Positions 13,101-24,162 are shown, numbered from the stretch's first letter. The stretch is DNA of 64,000 nt from Liolophura sinensis (GCF_032854445.1 NC_088307.1:13962017-14026016); one strand, 5' to 3'. Numbers and translations: made by a program. The notes: generated from the letters alone by a model not told the origin.

Positions 13101-13766
13101 GCATCCGAGTAAGCTGGAATTTTAATAGCTAATAGGGCAAGGCAAGGCAACAAAAGTTTGAAGTGGTAAAGGTACTGCACTGCTCATTACATTCTTGTAC
13201 TGAGGCAGATGCTGCAAGCAGTATATGAAAACATCTGCAATTACTGAAGTATTTTTAGTTGTCTTTTTATTCTGAATAATATGAAATTTTATATGTGTAT
13301 TTGATATAACTCAGTGTCAGATATAGCCTTGATTTGCAATGTGCAAGGGACATACTACATGTCCAGACATTTTACCTGAACAAATATAAACAATTTGGTA
13401 AAATGTATTTAACACTTTGGTCTCTATTGTTGTTCTTTAACAGTTTGGTCTCTATTGTTATTCTTTAACACTGTGATCTCTGTTGTTGTTCTTTAACACT
13501 TTGATCTCTATTGTTGTTCTTTAACACTTTGGCCTCTATTGTTGTTCTTTAACACTTTAGTCTCCATTGTTGTTCTTGTTTCAGCTGAACACAAGAATGC
13601 CCTCTTTGTTGTGACCAAACACGGCGGTCATCTGGGATTCTTTGAGCATGGTCTTGTGAAGCCGGACCGCATCACCTGGCTTGACCGGGCTGTTCTTCAG
13701 TTTGCCAACGCTGTGGTCAGTCTGTGTGATATCCGTGCAGATCAGGGAAACCCGCAGGCGATCTGA
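3951..13766 (+). CDS. ABHD2: ABHD2-like monoacylglycerol lipase (alpha/beta-hydrolase), complete, 8 coding exons
   Basis: Coding exons are 3951-4108, 5891-6066, 6529-6696, 7480-7663, 8938-9135, 10398-10467, 11888-11972 and 13585-13766. They total 1221 nt, 406 residues plus TGA, close to the about 425 residues of vertebrate ABHD2. All introns are GT-AG and the phases agree. A hydrophobic N-terminal segment (residues 2-20, ending VLYGVCRLLN) is the expected single signal anchor. Family marks are VPPLLWGKSGHIQT, the nucleophile elbow GFSMG with Ser195, DDPLV with Asp331 (or 330), and HGGHLGFFE with His362 as the third triad member. The segment NHLGA matches the ABHD2 form rather than ABHD1/3. 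The family hydrolyses monoacylglycerols such as 2-arachidonoylglycerol at membranes; in vertebrate sperm ABHD2 is progesterone-activated. Whether that regulation exists here is unknown. The ATG at 3951 is the one that opens directly into the membrane anchor. Confidence 0.96.
4109..5890 (+). other. ABHD2 intron 1; no other feature seen
   Basis: 1.8-kb intron from GTAAGA to ttttatgtag. No repeat family member or internal gene was recognised. Confidence 0.7.
5891..6066 (+). CDS. ABHD2: ABHD2 coding exon 2
   Basis: 176 nt; carries the hallmark VPPLLWGKSGHIQT and ends in phase 1 before GTGTGT. Confidence 0.95.
6268..6416 (+). mobile_element. SINE-A 3' fragment in ABHD2 intron 2
   Basis: It starts at atgctggcttcctctccggc and ends gtcaatcaaataaataaata. 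The head is missing and about 20 bases of the Pro/Gly-rich body are deleted. Confidence 0.85.
6529..6696 (+). CDS. ABHD2: ABHD2 coding exon 3
   Basis: 168 nt; encodes LLVCPGISNSSESSY and the NHLGA turn, equivalent to the ICPGIANHSE and NHLGAL segments of vertebrate ABHD2. Confidence 0.95.
6882..7356 (+). repeat. About 45-bp minisatellite in ABHD2 intron 3
   Basis: About ten diverged copies of a unit beginning tggtttcc(c/t)ccatggtcag and containing caggtgtcaatccaca. It fills most of the intron. The open frames over it are by-products. Confidence 0.85.
7480..7663 (+). CDS. ABHD2: ABHD2 coding exon 4 (nucleophile elbow)
   Basis: 184 nt; encodes GFSMG with the catalytic Ser195 and ends in CQGYDLSR, matching vertebrate VCQGYSALR. 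Confidence 0.96.
7691..8060 (+). repeat. 20-bp minisatellite in ABHD2 intron 4
   Basis: About 18 copies of gttctacttttgtgacctag with small length and base changes, starting 27 bp after the exon 4 donor. Confidence 0.92.
8061..8937 (+). other. Rest of ABHD2 intron 4
   Basis: Unique-looking sequence. A short local array of tttcacacttgccattaa words sits at 8610-8700; nothing else was recognised. Confidence 0.5.
8938..9135 (+). CDS. ABHD2: ABHD2 coding exon 5 (cap region)
   Basis: 198 nt; encodes the less conserved helical cap, with FLMSWSHLRRCYFYAMT corresponding to the vertebrate MQWDQCRRFYNFLM region and YKTTSLVALD to YTATSLMQID. Confidence 0.93.
9782..9838 (-). repeat. Fragment of a third dispersed repeat
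   Basis: The segment gaatgaattattatggttta...tcagccatgttgtggcga recurs diverged at 21655-21707 (gaatgaatgattatgggtta...cagcgatatcgtggcga). Confidence 0.5.
9839..10105 (+). mobile_element. SINE-A, full length, with target-site duplication, ABHD2 intron 5
   Basis: It has the head ggggcctccatggctcagtg, the body, and the tail accagtcaaataaataaata. A 10-bp duplication ttgtggcgat is present at 9829-9838 and 10106-10115, so the insertion went into the repeat fragment listed just before it. Confidence 0.93.
10398..10467 (+). CDS. ABHD2: ABHD2 coding exon 6
   Basis: 70 nt; encodes KRHGFEKLKDFYTWCSSANF, aligned to vertebrate RKFHGYNSLKEYYEEESC. Confidence 0.93.
11205..11566 (-). mobile_element. SINE-B (tRNA-derived), minus strand, ABHD2 intron 6
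   Basis: On the minus strand the head reads like a tRNA (ctgagttggtagagcgtccg) followed by an anticodon-like arm and a T-arm-like segment. The body is about 250 bp and the 3' end is gtacgatgttaaaccccaag followed by (actc)n. A second copy is at 18412-18706. Confidence 0.8.
11888..11972 (+). CDS. ABHD2: ABHD2 coding exon 7 (catalytic Asp)
   Basis: 85 nt; LPMLILNSEDDPLVPPDL carries the triad aspartate. It ends GTG G|GTAAG. Confidence 0.96.
12049..12318 (+). mobile_element. SINE-A, full length, with target-site duplication, ABHD2 intron 7
   Basis: A perfect 12-bp duplication tactttgctgcc (12037-12048 and 12319-12330) brackets a copy running from ggggcctccgtggctcagtt to a (AAAT)n tail. Confidence 0.95.
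12331..13410 (+). other. ABHD2 intron 7, unique part
   Basis: A+T-rich intron sequence with no recognised feature. Confidence 0.5.
13411..13578 (+). repeat. 28-bp minisatellite ending in the exon 8 splice acceptor
   Basis: Six copies of a 28-bp unit that starts aacactttggtctctattgt and ends tgttcttt. The last copy runs straight into tgtttcag and supplies the polypyrimidine tract of exon 8. Confidence 0.93.
13585..13766 (+). CDS. ABHD2: ABHD2 coding exon 8 (catalytic His, stop)
   Basis: 182 nt; FVVTKHGGHLGFFEHG carries the triad histidine. The frame stops at TGA 13764-13766 after a short tail that lacks the acidic end of vertebrate ABHD2. Confidence 0.96.
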
Positions 13767-14281
13767 CAGTGTCTGGACAGGATGTGTTTAACACAGGAAA
13801 TTTCATCCACGATGAGGTTACTGACATTGACTGATTTTGTGAGTTCTATTGATTTTAGAAAGGTGTTTTGAAGTTTGTTTGAAAGGTCGGAAAAATATAT
13901 GTTTCAGCACCAAAAGTAATATGTTATAACTCTTTTAATATTTGCCTCTGAAAATGCACTTTTGGGGACAAATTTTAAGGGCGAACACACTAATTATGTC
14001 ATATCTCAGGACGAGAAAATTATCATTTTTTTATATTTTTATTCACAAAAAAATGCAACCATATGTTGTGCTAGACAATAGTATATTACATGTAGGTGTT
14101 TTAATTTTTGTGTCTTGAGTGTGTTCATTTTTGGCTTTTTTAGCCACTATGTATGTTCAATTCTTTGACCTTTTCAACTGCCTCTGCAACAAAAGAGAAC
14201 TGTGTGGTGTAGAGAAATACTTTGCACCGTTGTATCTTACATTTTTTATGACACAAACAGATCATTTTAAGCATCATTTTC

Positions 14282-14534
14282 ATAGCTCAGTTGGTTAGCG
14301 CGCTAGCGCAGTGTAATGACTCAGGAGCCTCTCACCATTACGGTTGCTGTGAGTTCAAGTGCAGCTCATGCTGGCTTCCTCTCCGGCCCTACGTGGGAAG
14401 GTCTGCCAGCAACCTGCGGATAGTCATGGGTTTCTCCCGCCCGGTTTCCTCCCACCATAATGCTGGCCGCTGTCGTGTAAGTGAAATATTTTTCAGTACG
14501 GCGTAAAACACCAATCAAATAAATAAATAAATAA
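14282..14534 (+). mobile_element. SINE-A with target-site duplication, ABHD2 3' flank
   Basis: It begins at the A-box (tagctcagttggttagcg), so about 15 bp of the head is missing. A 9-bp duplication atcattttc is at 14273-14281 and 14535-14543. If the ABHD2 transcript extends this far, it lies in the 3' UTR. Confidence 0.92.
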
Positions 14535-16957
14535 ATCATTTTCGTAATAACTGTTTGTATAAAATCCACTGAAAAAAGTGCTTTAGTGGTTGAAAAGGTT
14601 GAAGATTTACAGTCGTCAGATATTTCCCACCCACTTTGTAAATTCTTTCATTTGCCCATTTTGGTGTCACAGTGTATAAAAACCAAGTTCTTAACTAATA
14701 CACTTTTAGCATTTTATATACAAATATTTTCTTTTGTTGTAAATTATATTGTATTTTTATTTTGATGTAAGTACCCTAATTCCTCAACCTTTTTGCATAT
14801 GAAAGAGCTACTTTCAGTGCAATTTATGCATATTTTTAACTTTTTGGGGGGGACAAAACTACATTGGTGGTATGGGCCAATTTTAGGGCTTCACAAAAAG
14901 ATAAATTTTATCAGTCTGCACAGAATAATGCCCTGAGGCTTTGCTTGAATAAACACCTTGCAAATGTGTGAAAAAGTTAAAGAATTGTATGGTTAATACT
15001 GGTAACTCAATAGATGTAACAACAAGTTCTGTAGTTTCTCATGTAGAGTTAACTGGCACTCTTGCAAAGTAGAATTTAATGCTTGTGTGTCCTCTCCTTC
15101 AAATTTCCTTCACCATTCACCAAATCTCTTAATGTCGATCTGGTGGTTTCCACGAAACAAATCTCTTTTCAGCTGATGCCAACAGACAGTCATGATGTGT
15201 GACTTTTAAACAAAATCATAATCAAACAAATAAGTTAAATAATCAAAATTTATTGAAGTCATTGAAGCCTGATTGCCAGTTTTACCGTCACTTGACTTGT
15301 ACACCATCTTGTCAAGCGGTAATTCCAGGGATAAAAAAGTATCATTATTAACACATAAATGCATAATGCATGGAGGTTGCCTTTGACCAGACGCCTTCTC
15401 AGTCTGCATCGGAATTCCTTGTTGCTTTGAAGCATTTTTTGTTGTTCTCATGTGTTTATAAATCTTTTCTCACGTTAAGATTGATAAAATTTATTTTTCT
15501 CTTTTAAAACTGTTCTTAGCTGTATTGTTACTTTTTTTTGTCACAGTTTAAGGTAAATTTTGTGTCTTTAGTTATAGTAGTGAAATATTGTCAAAAACTT
15601 TTTTTTTTTGCACATTACCATTTGTTGAACAATTTTGTTCATCTTGTATCATTAGTACATTATTCCGATTATTTGTCCAGAAGGGTAATAAAATCTTGTT
15701 CCTGTTTCACCCATTTTAAAAAATGGCAACATCAGCAGTTGTGAACTTAGAAAGCACATGCCAGACTTACCCATTTTGCCAGGTGGGTGATCATGGTGAT
15801 GGGTTTATTTCAAACACCATTGACTCCTCCATATTGAGGCTTTGCATACATTATGCATACTTTGCATAAATTATGCATACTTCGCCAAATTTCTGGTTAC
15901 TGTCACCATACAGTTAGACTTTACTATTTATTAAAATATATTATGCCTCTGTCATTTGTTTATGGCAGTCCCACCAAACATCTTATTATAAGCTTTTTTT
16001 TTTCTCATTCTTTGATGTTTTTTTGACCGTGGTTATATTTGTTACTTAAAATATATCTATGTGTTGGTGCCTTTAAGGGACTTATTAAAAATTGCACCAT
16101 ACATCTTCCAAATGTAATTTTGGTATGTCCCTTGTATTTTCAGGAGCTATGCATTTTGCATTTTCACGCACAAACGTTGTACATGTATATTTGGCTGTAT
16201 ATTTTAACATGTCTGGTGAAATACTGTACTTTGTATTGTAGTTTGGACAAACATAGTTTGCTTGAGTGAGTTTAATGCATTGAAGAGTGTATGGGTGTTG
16301 TTAGATATTGGTTCCGTGATTGTTTTTGGTGCTCTCGTTTCTGATTGGCTAAAATCAGTTCAGAATTGATATTTTATTGACGCGTTCACTAAATGATTTA
16401 CATTGATGTCATTTGAACTAAAACAGCAGTTTGAACTTTGCACACGGACACATGAGATCTCTGCAACACAGGTCAGGATTTTATCTAGTTGTATGGCTTG
16501 ATATGGTATTATATGTTAATCAAAGAAAAAGTAACATGAATAAAATATAAAATGAATGGAAAAAAACTATAGGATGAATAAAAGATAAAATGAATAAACA
16601 AAATAATAAAACACCAAAAACTACAAAAAAATGAAAAAAAAATTGTAAATTCAAATTAAACATTTGATGACACAAAAATAATGTTTATGAGGACAAAAGA
16701 AACAGGAGTAAACAGAAAAATCTGCATGTATATCAAATTGTATTGTTTCTTCACGCGTCAGCAGTTATATTCAAGTTCTGTAAATGACCTGAAATTTTTT
16801 TCATGACTGATTTATACTCAGTTTTCCTGATTCGGAGAGGTCTGTTGATCTTTTGTTTGGAAAAGTGCAACAATATCCTACTAGAAAAATACAGATTTCA
16901 GCACCAAAACAACCTGCAGTTGATCATTGGTTCCCAACCCCCCAAACCCCCCTCCCT

Positions 16958-17056
16958 AGATTCTACCTGGTTTCCTCCCACCATAATACTGCCAGTTTTG
17001 TATAAGTTAAATGTTCTTGATTAGTGCGTAAAATAAATAGTCAATAAATACATAAA
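16958..17056 (+). mobile_element. SINE-A 3' fragment, decayed
   Basis: It contains cctggtttcctcccaccata, gtataagttaaatgttcttg and a broken AAAT tail. Confidence 0.65.
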
Positions 17057-17470
17057 TTCAGCACCAATGTTAATGTTTTATGGCATTGATTTGCCACTGA
17101 AAATGAACTGTTCAGAGAAGTTTTGGGTTAGATACAGTACTTTCAGTTGGGACGAGGGAATAATTACATTGCAAAATATGTTCATGCTTGTGTCTTGTTG
17201 TCTTTTGGCATGTGCATTTCAGCGTAACCATGGTAATTGTTGCTATGATACCTACTTTGTCAAGTTTAGAATGAACTTTAGTGTGGTAGCTGCACTATGT
17301 TAAACCTCCTCTTTGCAATAACTGCACTCTTTTGCAGTGGTGAGCAGGAATGTGTTGTCTGTCATACAAGGTTGTACCGGGTTACACTAATGCAGTAAAA
17401 CTTAATTCAGGTACTGATATAAAGTATGTTTGCAGTAATGGTTCCTGGTGTGTTTTGCACTTTTACACAC

Positions 17471-18140
17471 TGTAATAATTCTACTTTGATTATACTCTGA
17501 GTTGGGTAAATCTGCTGTTTATTGCATTACCTCACACTAATAATTATATTGTGTTATGTTCATTGTAATAGAATAGCCAAGATGCTGTTCATACCGTTAT
17601 TACACATGGTAATAGCTATGTTGTGTTTTATGGATTGTGGTACAATAGTCAAGCTGCTGTACTTTGCAGTAGTCATATTATTACGTGCAGTAATAATTCT
17701 ACTTTGTCATGTCTGTGGTAGTATGGCGGCGTTTCTGTGTTTGCATTATTGCACACTGTTATTATTCTGTGTGCATTGTGTTGCTGTGATTGTGTATCAC
17801 TGGTCATATTGCTGTGTTGTTTGTTATTACCCACAGTAATAATTGTACATGGTAATAACCTACTGTAATAATTGTACTTGGTAATAACCTACTGTAATAA
17901 TTGTACATGGTATAGCAGTAATGTTGCTGTGGATTGTGGCATTGCACACTGTAATGATTCCACAGTAGTACGACAATTGTGGTACAATAGTAATGTTACT
18001 GTGGATCATGACATTACACTCATGTAATAATTCTGAGGCATTAGTGTCACAGTGTGGTACATTTACTAGATTGTGTCTTTTGCAATGATTGCTCTCTGTA
18101 ATAATTCTGCTGTGAATGATTGTGGTACATGTGCCATAGC
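17471..18140. repeat. Degenerate tandem region of gtaataatt(c/g)tac words
   Basis: Words such as cactgtaataattctac, ggtaataattgtac and tgtggtacaatagt recur at irregular spacing of a few tens of bases. It adjoins the element at 18140-18400 that also borders the 48-bp array at 60.4 kb. The 105-codon open frame across it (17522-17839) is a by-product. Confidence 0.5.
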
Positions 18141-18400
18141 GCATTTGCTTTGTTTTGCATTGTGGTATAAATAGACTACAGCATAAAGAGTTAAAACAAA
18201 GCAGTGTGACACTGTAGTAGTTAGCAAATGGTCACACTTTAATAACATGTGACCTCAGTTAGGGTGTTATTCTTACTGTTCATGTAAATGCCTGAACAGT
18301 AGCAAATTACATGCTCCCTAGGCATGGCATAAGCTGATTTAGATAAAATAATATATACAGTGATGATAATTGCAAAATACTAGATGTCAGTGGTCTAGAA
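18140..18400 (+). repeat. Dispersed repeat shared with 60760-61040
   Basis: Matching words in the same order are tagactacagcataaagag / tagacgtacagcgtagagag, cagttagggtgttattctta / cgggtagggttttattctaa, and agtagcaaattacatgctcc / agtagcaaattatacacgcc. Confidence 0.7.
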
Positions 18401-18411
18401 TTATTTATAGT

Positions 18412-18706
18412 TCGTTAGTTAGTGCTTGGGGTTTAACGTCGTACTTAACAAGTTTTCAGTCATATGACGATGAAGGAATCCTTAGAGTGCATGTAATGTG
18501 CCTCCTTGTTGCTCTGTGCTGCTTCACTGAGACATCTTACTGAAGGCAAGTAAGCCGCCCCGCCCAAGCCATTATACTGATACGGGTCAACCAGTCGTTG
18601 CACTATCCCCTTCATGCTGAACGTAATGTTAGGAAGTTACAACTTCCTCTTTTAAGGTCTTAGGTGTGACTCGATCATTGACCCTGGGTCAACCGCTCCT
18701 GAAGAA
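18412..18706 (-). mobile_element. SINE-B copy, minus strand
   Basis: It has the same order as 11205-11566: tgcttggggtttaacgtcgt, agagtgcatgtaatgtgcct, ggtcaaccagtcgttgcact, then gaccctgggtcaaccgctcc. The outermost tRNA-like head is lost, as is a body segment near 18515. Confidence 0.82.
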
Positions 18707-21700
18707 TTACTTATAATGCTTTATTGTCATTAATACACACTGGAATTGGTCTAAACAGGTTCATATTGCAATGATTCATGTATTTCTGTTGCGAAGATCA
18801 GACCGTGGGTCGGCCACGATACCCGCTGTTTAATAACTCAAGACAAGATTAGGGCTATCCTGTCGGGCTGTTGTAAACGTCCTCTAGTTGTTTTAAGAGG
18901 TGTCCAAGGATTGACATTTTAGTGCTGAATGTCCTGACTTTGCATTTGTTTTCAGCTCAGCATGGGGATGCTTAACTGAAGGATACTCATCATTCTGTTG
19001 AATTTGTGGTTTGGATATTTGTGGTTTGGATGTGGATTGGACATTTGTGGTTTGGGCATTTGTGGTTTGGACATTTGTGGTTTGGATGTGATGGCTACTG
19101 AAAATCAACTTTCCATATGCATATTGCCTGTCTTGCCTGACGTTAATTATCTGTTGTACTGTACTTAAATATGTTTGACCAATAGATGGTATAAATTTTA
19201 TTAAATATTTCTATTTTGTATACATTGTTATCAGTTTGAAGTTACATTGTAAGATTTCAGTTATCTGCGATTAGAAGACTGCATTTCTTTGTGAGTATAT
19301 CTCTACATTTATTTGTAATGTTTATTATGGAAAACAAACTTCTTGCATGATTGTACCCTAAAGTTGAATCACTCACGGACTTTGTTGAAATGGTGACCGT
19401 AGCAGCTTACATGGCCATTTAATCATAAGGAATTCCGGTGAAGAGTCCATTAGTGGTATGACATTTGAATTTTACGATCACGCTTTTCACTGGCCAGTGT
19501 TCCAGGCAGCAAAGAGAGAAAATCTAGTGAAATGGGCGCTCGGTGTTACTTGTCATGGTGGATTTTTCTTGATCTACAGCATGCTCGAAGGTTTTATGGA
19601 CGTCTGGATCAATATGCAACCATATGTTCATAGGCTTAAAAGTTCCGGAAAGCAATTTTTCACTGCACTGATAGATGCAGAAAATATCACATCAAACTGG
19701 CCACCACAAACAGCTTAAGCCCGGCGATATCTAGTTCTAACCAGAAACTGTATGCGCATATTATTGGTCGATAAACTTCAAACGGACCGTGCATATAGTT
19801 AATACTGCTACTAGAGATGTTGATATCAAACAACACATACATATCGGTCGTTATACCTCATGAATCATTTAAACGAAGAATGACGGACATTTTGTGTTTT
19901 TGCAAATTTGAAACAATGGTCGAATTCCAGGAGTTGAGTTCGGGACTTTTCCATGACATGCAAACAGGTATTTCTATTCACAGAATGGAAATCAGGTAAT
20001 GATCTAAATTTTTGATTTAAAATGAAACCGTTTTGACTGAATTATGGCTATTTCTCCACGATTTAAAACGAAAAACAAAAATAGTCACACCCATGACGGT
20101 GTTGAAAATGTTCCAAGCCCAAAATATGAAATTTACAGTCTCAAACAATACCATATCAGTTACAGAGGCAACGTAAAGTGTCAGAAAATTCCAGGTCTTG
20201 AAAAGGTATAGAAATAGCCATTGTTTGAGTGAAGAGCCGTCAAATCAATAAATTTCTGCTCGGAAACAATGTTCTGTTTAAAGAATACATCGGTGAGTTC
20301 CGTTAGGAAGTATTTTTCTTGAAACATACATTTCAAGACCAGATATCAAATTCCAAGACTTTCCTCACCCTGCACAAGTCAACAAGTAATTTGTCTGAAC
20401 TAGACTTTCCCAACGTTTTATAATGTATCGACCTGTTGTGTGGGAAACTTATACAAACTGGCGTGGTGCTAAGATAAATACCTATCTTTGGTCGTTTTGA
20501 AATATGTCTGATGAGACGTGGGCACTTCTGTTATTATTAAACGTCGTAAAACATAGATAAACAATTCAAACACAGCTGCGATTAAAACTTTTTGCTCTAG
20601 GAAGGTTAAATTTTTTCTGCAGGATAACATGTACCAACCCCAGTTTTGCACAGTTTTTTTCCTGTCCTGTGTTCGGCTTTCTAAGTGCTTGCAAATTAGC
20701 ACTTACGTCTCAAGTTACTTGACATGTACGAGCCCCAGTTTCACCGAATGTTGAACTCTGGTGTCAGTCTGGACTGTGTTACCTCGCCTTACCCCATACT
20801 AAAATGTTTGAACATTAAGATGAGGATCAGGCTAAATTCCTTAATTAATATAATCCATGGAGCTCCCACGTGCTGCCAGTACACTTGCTGTATATACATG
20901 CTAATTATCAGAATCAGGGACACTTTTGGGCCAATCGTATGGTTCCACTTCTTTAGTTTATGTTCAATTAAATTTACATTCTTGTTGATTAAATATTTTG
21001 AGAAAATTTTAAACTGTATTGTTTCCACTCATGCTGAATTCCTTATGGTCTATATTTTTGTACAGATTTCTCGCATATCTTATGCCCATTGTGAAATTCT
21101 GTTGCAGACTTGAACTTTGTAGTACGGTATATAGGTCAGTCCAGCAATGCTTTTCAAGTCTTCCATGCAATGGAGTGACTTCTAATACAATACTATGAGG
21201 TTCTATTTTATGTGTTAGAACTCGTTGTGCACACGTATATGTAAAATATTGCGTGCTTTGGGTAATATAGGCAGAATTTATTTTAACGTCCACTGAAACG
21301 GGAGCAAATACATAGGTAGCTACGTGTAATTAGTGCTATGTTGATCTATAAGTAATAATTTGTATTTTTATAAAATACTTGTTTTATCAAAACCTAGGTC
21401 TGTGTTTCGTGTTCATGCGTTTTATAGAGAACCAACTGTTTTTTTTATGTGCATTGCATATTTGTGATACAAAAAAAAAGATTGTTATCCAGTCGTCTTT
21501 TCAGCATAAAAACAGGTTGCAAAATTTGGTCTCCCGGAATCTAATCTTTGACATTTAGCCTAAAAGCCTACTGTGAATACTCGGTTGCCTACTTTCAAGT
21601 ACCAGTTGAAATTAAATCTTCTTGTCGATATAGACGGAATATCTCTGTTTTGTGCATGAATGAATGATTATGGGTTAATGGGCATTATTTCAGCGATATC

Positions 21701-22753
21701 GTGGCGAGAACTGTTTTTCTATGTGGAGTGACAGATAATTATTTGGCACTATAGTATGTACTCTTAGTATATATACCGATTTCTGGGACTATATATAGGA
21801 TTATAGGTTTAGGACTTCAGAGTTGAAAAGACTATGCTACCCAGACTGTACAGAAAGTACAAGTGCCAAATCGTCTTTTTAATTGCTGTCAGTACATCTA
21901 CTGTAGTAATTACAGAATAGCTGTGATATATATCAACCACAGAAAAGACTGTGGGATTTAGTGTTGAGAAAGCAAACGTGCATATTGAAGAAATGTATGT
22001 ACAATTCCACGTAATGTATACTTTGCATATATAAGTTTATCCCAGTTATTAAAGAAGCAGTTCACTATATTGGGTGTTGTTTTTGTTTATTTTGATTTGA
22101 TTGTCGTTTACAGAGACTATACATGTATATACCAAAGAGTGATAGCAATTTAACGGTTTAAGCAGTTCAAACTTAACTGCATGTATTTTTTTCTCCAATA
22201 GCCGACTTGTCACAATCGGTATCTTTTTTTCTGTTTTTACGCAATAAGTAATTTTCTGAGTAATTCCATTTCGACCCTAACTACAGAAGTTTTTGCATGT
22301 ACGAAAATTAATTAGCAATACCATATATGGTTGTAGGAACCTGCTCGGCAAGATTCGTGCAAAATGGATGTTAACGTTTCATTCCATTCTCGGCGAAAGC
22401 AGTTGTGACGGCATGGAAACGGAGTGTCCGGGGTAAACCACAAGGCTTTGGCAAGTTTCTAACGAAATTTAACAAACTTTACGCAAAGCTATCCACATAA
22501 TATTGTAGCAAAGTGGCATTCAACGGACAGACTACGCTAGATGGGTATCGGAGGCTACTTAATGTCATAAGCACAAAGAGAAGTCACATCTCTATATGAG
22601 TATAATAGTTTAATTCACGTAAATATGTACATTCTTCTCTAGAAAAAAAGACCATCTCAGTATTTAGTTTACAGTTTTCAGCGAATCACAAGAAGGATTA
22701 CATGTATCATGCACCTACACGCCATCTTATTGGCTGTCTAATGTTGACTAAAT
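18707..22753. other. Intergenic; no gene recognised
   Basis: A short ttggacatttgtggtttgg array lies at 19010-19090. An 86-codon frame at 19458-19718 (+) begins MTFEFYDHAFHWPVF and has no recognisable domain. Decayed repeats occur at 21655 and 22405-22545. Expression cannot be judged. Confidence 0.4.
22405..22545 (+). repeat. Copy of a dispersed 'taaaccac' repeat
   Basis: gggtaaaccacaaggctttggcaag followed by taacgaaattt and attcaacgga resembles 37595-37760, 23195-23340, 23370-23520 and 63655-63850. Confidence 0.5.
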
Positions 22754-23088
22754 TTAGTGAGGCCCCTTCTGCGGTGACACACAAACAAAAGGGCAATTTC
22801 CGTTCGCACAGTTCCTTGACAATTGGCAGCATTTTTGTCTGCCAGAACAATTAAAATCATGACTACACGAACGTCCACTAAGGGTACTGCTATCAATGAC
22901 ACGTCCGTTAAGGAGCGGACAATTTCCTGGTTTCACCAGCACCGGACGGGAACATGCCTTAGCACATCCATCAAAACAACAGAGTTCAATTCCGGGACAC
23001 TCCGTGTCTGTTTGGCACAAGTCTGGGTGACATCCAGATCTCTCCCGTATGCCTGGAACTAAGTGTCGGCAGTTACCTGGCTTTGAAC
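22754..23088 (-). CDS. Secreted protein with two WAP (four-disulfide core) domains, last exon only
   Basis: The exon runs from an acceptor (ttttgcttacag) at 23089-23090 to a stop at 22754-22756. It has 111 complete codons preceded by two bases of a split codon (phase 1 intron, usual for secreted modules). Two WAP domains follow each other. Domain 1 starts KPGNC and continues CHPDLC, C, CC, CAKAC; domain 2 starts KPGNC and continues CSHDFNC, CC, CANGNC, C. Each has eight cysteines in WAP order with the central CC pair. WAP proteins are usually small secreted protease inhibitors, antimicrobial factors or shell/matrix proteins; which applies here is not known. The signal-peptide exon should lie above 23100 on the minus strand, but I could not find it. 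The tail after the last cysteine is only eight residues. Confidence 0.82.
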
Positions 23089-23194
23089 CTGTAAGCAAAA
23101 ACCATTTATTCGATTGTATACATTGTTGTCTAACTCCAGACTTAATCTGAAGAATTTTTCATTTATACGATGTGGGTTAGTTTTATTGGTGAAT

Positions 23195-23520
23195 TTAGGA
23201 CAGTAGAGGACGTGGTAAACCACCAGCCTTCAGCAAGTTACTTACAAACTTTCCCGTCTGTGTTGTTTTGTAATACCCTAAACATATCGGTGAAAGATAA
23301 GTATAGTCCTCAATCATTTATTTGTTTGTATACTTATTTTTTTTTTAAATTTTAGTCTTTGTGTGTGTGGAGGAAACCAATTTCGAAGTAGTAAACCATC
23401 GGCCTAGGGCAAGTTACATTGAAACTTTGAAATAAAACACACATACTAGCGGAAAGTAAGGTATCTTCAACGAACGTTAAGCAAAAGTCAATGAAATTAG
23501 TATAACAGACAGGGTGTAAA
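23195..23520 (+). repeat. Two tandem decayed copies of the 'taaaccac' repeat
   Basis: gtggtaaaccaccagccttc (23213) and gtagtaaaccatcggcctag (23390) are each followed by a caagttac word. The second copy also keeps a ttcaacgaacg word, as at 37595-37760. They lie just upstream of the WAP exon. Confidence 0.5.
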
Positions 23521-23847
23521 ATGACCTCACTCAGACGTCTTGCGAAATGAGACACGCGGCCAACAAGACAATGTGTCTACGCCACCCATTTGTTCTTTTT
23601 GTTGTTAATTGAGGTTAGTATACATATATAAATTACACTGCTCGCCTTAATGCCGTTAGCGGAGGAATGAACCGCGAGTTAACGGATTGTAGTGACCTGA
23701 CAAATAAGATGTGTGTATTTGCGGAAATATATCTCAATGAGAGGGTTCCCTTCAGTTCATCGACTCACATATCACATTCGACATTAACAATCTATATGTC
23801 ACGGCTTGAATCAGATTTCTTAAACGAATATGTCGAGCGAGCGTTGA

Positions 23848-23977
23848 TATATTTATTTATTTGATTGGTGTTTTACGCCGTACTCAGGAATATTTCACTT
23901 ATACGAAGGCAGCCAGCATTATGGTGGGAGGAAACCAGGCGGGGCCCGGAGAAAACCCGCGACCATCCGCAGGTTAC
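23848..23977 (-). mobile_element. SINE-A 3' fragment, minus strand
   Basis: It runs from ttatttatttgattggtgtt through tacgccgtactcaggaatat and gaaaacccgcgaccatccgc. The head is absent. Confidence 0.9.
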
Positions 23978-24162
23978 TGTCACACAGAGAGCATTGAGAC
24001 AATATGTATGTGTATACATATGAGCAAAAGCATTTGGAGGCACGTAGCCTGCTAAGGGATGCGAATCACAAGGTATTTACATATGTTACATATCATAAAT
24101 GTTACAATCATGCTTACTTTGGCTGCCTGGAAGTGTCTGCGCACCAGCAGTCGCCAGCTGTA

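Larger units (their letters stand above)
13767..17470 (+). other. ABHD2 3' flank, probably including its 3' UTR
   Basis: No further coding exon was seen. AATAAA words outside SINE tails occur at 14948 and 15687; either could end the transcript, but none is convincing. Two SINE-A copies are listed separately. Confidence 0.4.

Noticed and set aside
17522..17839. 105-codon hydrophobic frame
   Set aside because: It lies in the degenerate gtaataatt repeat region and has no homolog-like features.
19458..19718. 86-codon frame MTFEFYDHAFHWPVF...
   Set aside because: It is protein-like in composition but has no recognisable domain, splice context or repeat of the pattern; not enough to call a gene.
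20724..21113. 129-codon plus-strand frame
   Set aside because: Its composition is that of translated A+T-rich DNA (Ile/Phe/Leu/Cys), an overlapping antisense frame is also open, and there is no family resemblance.
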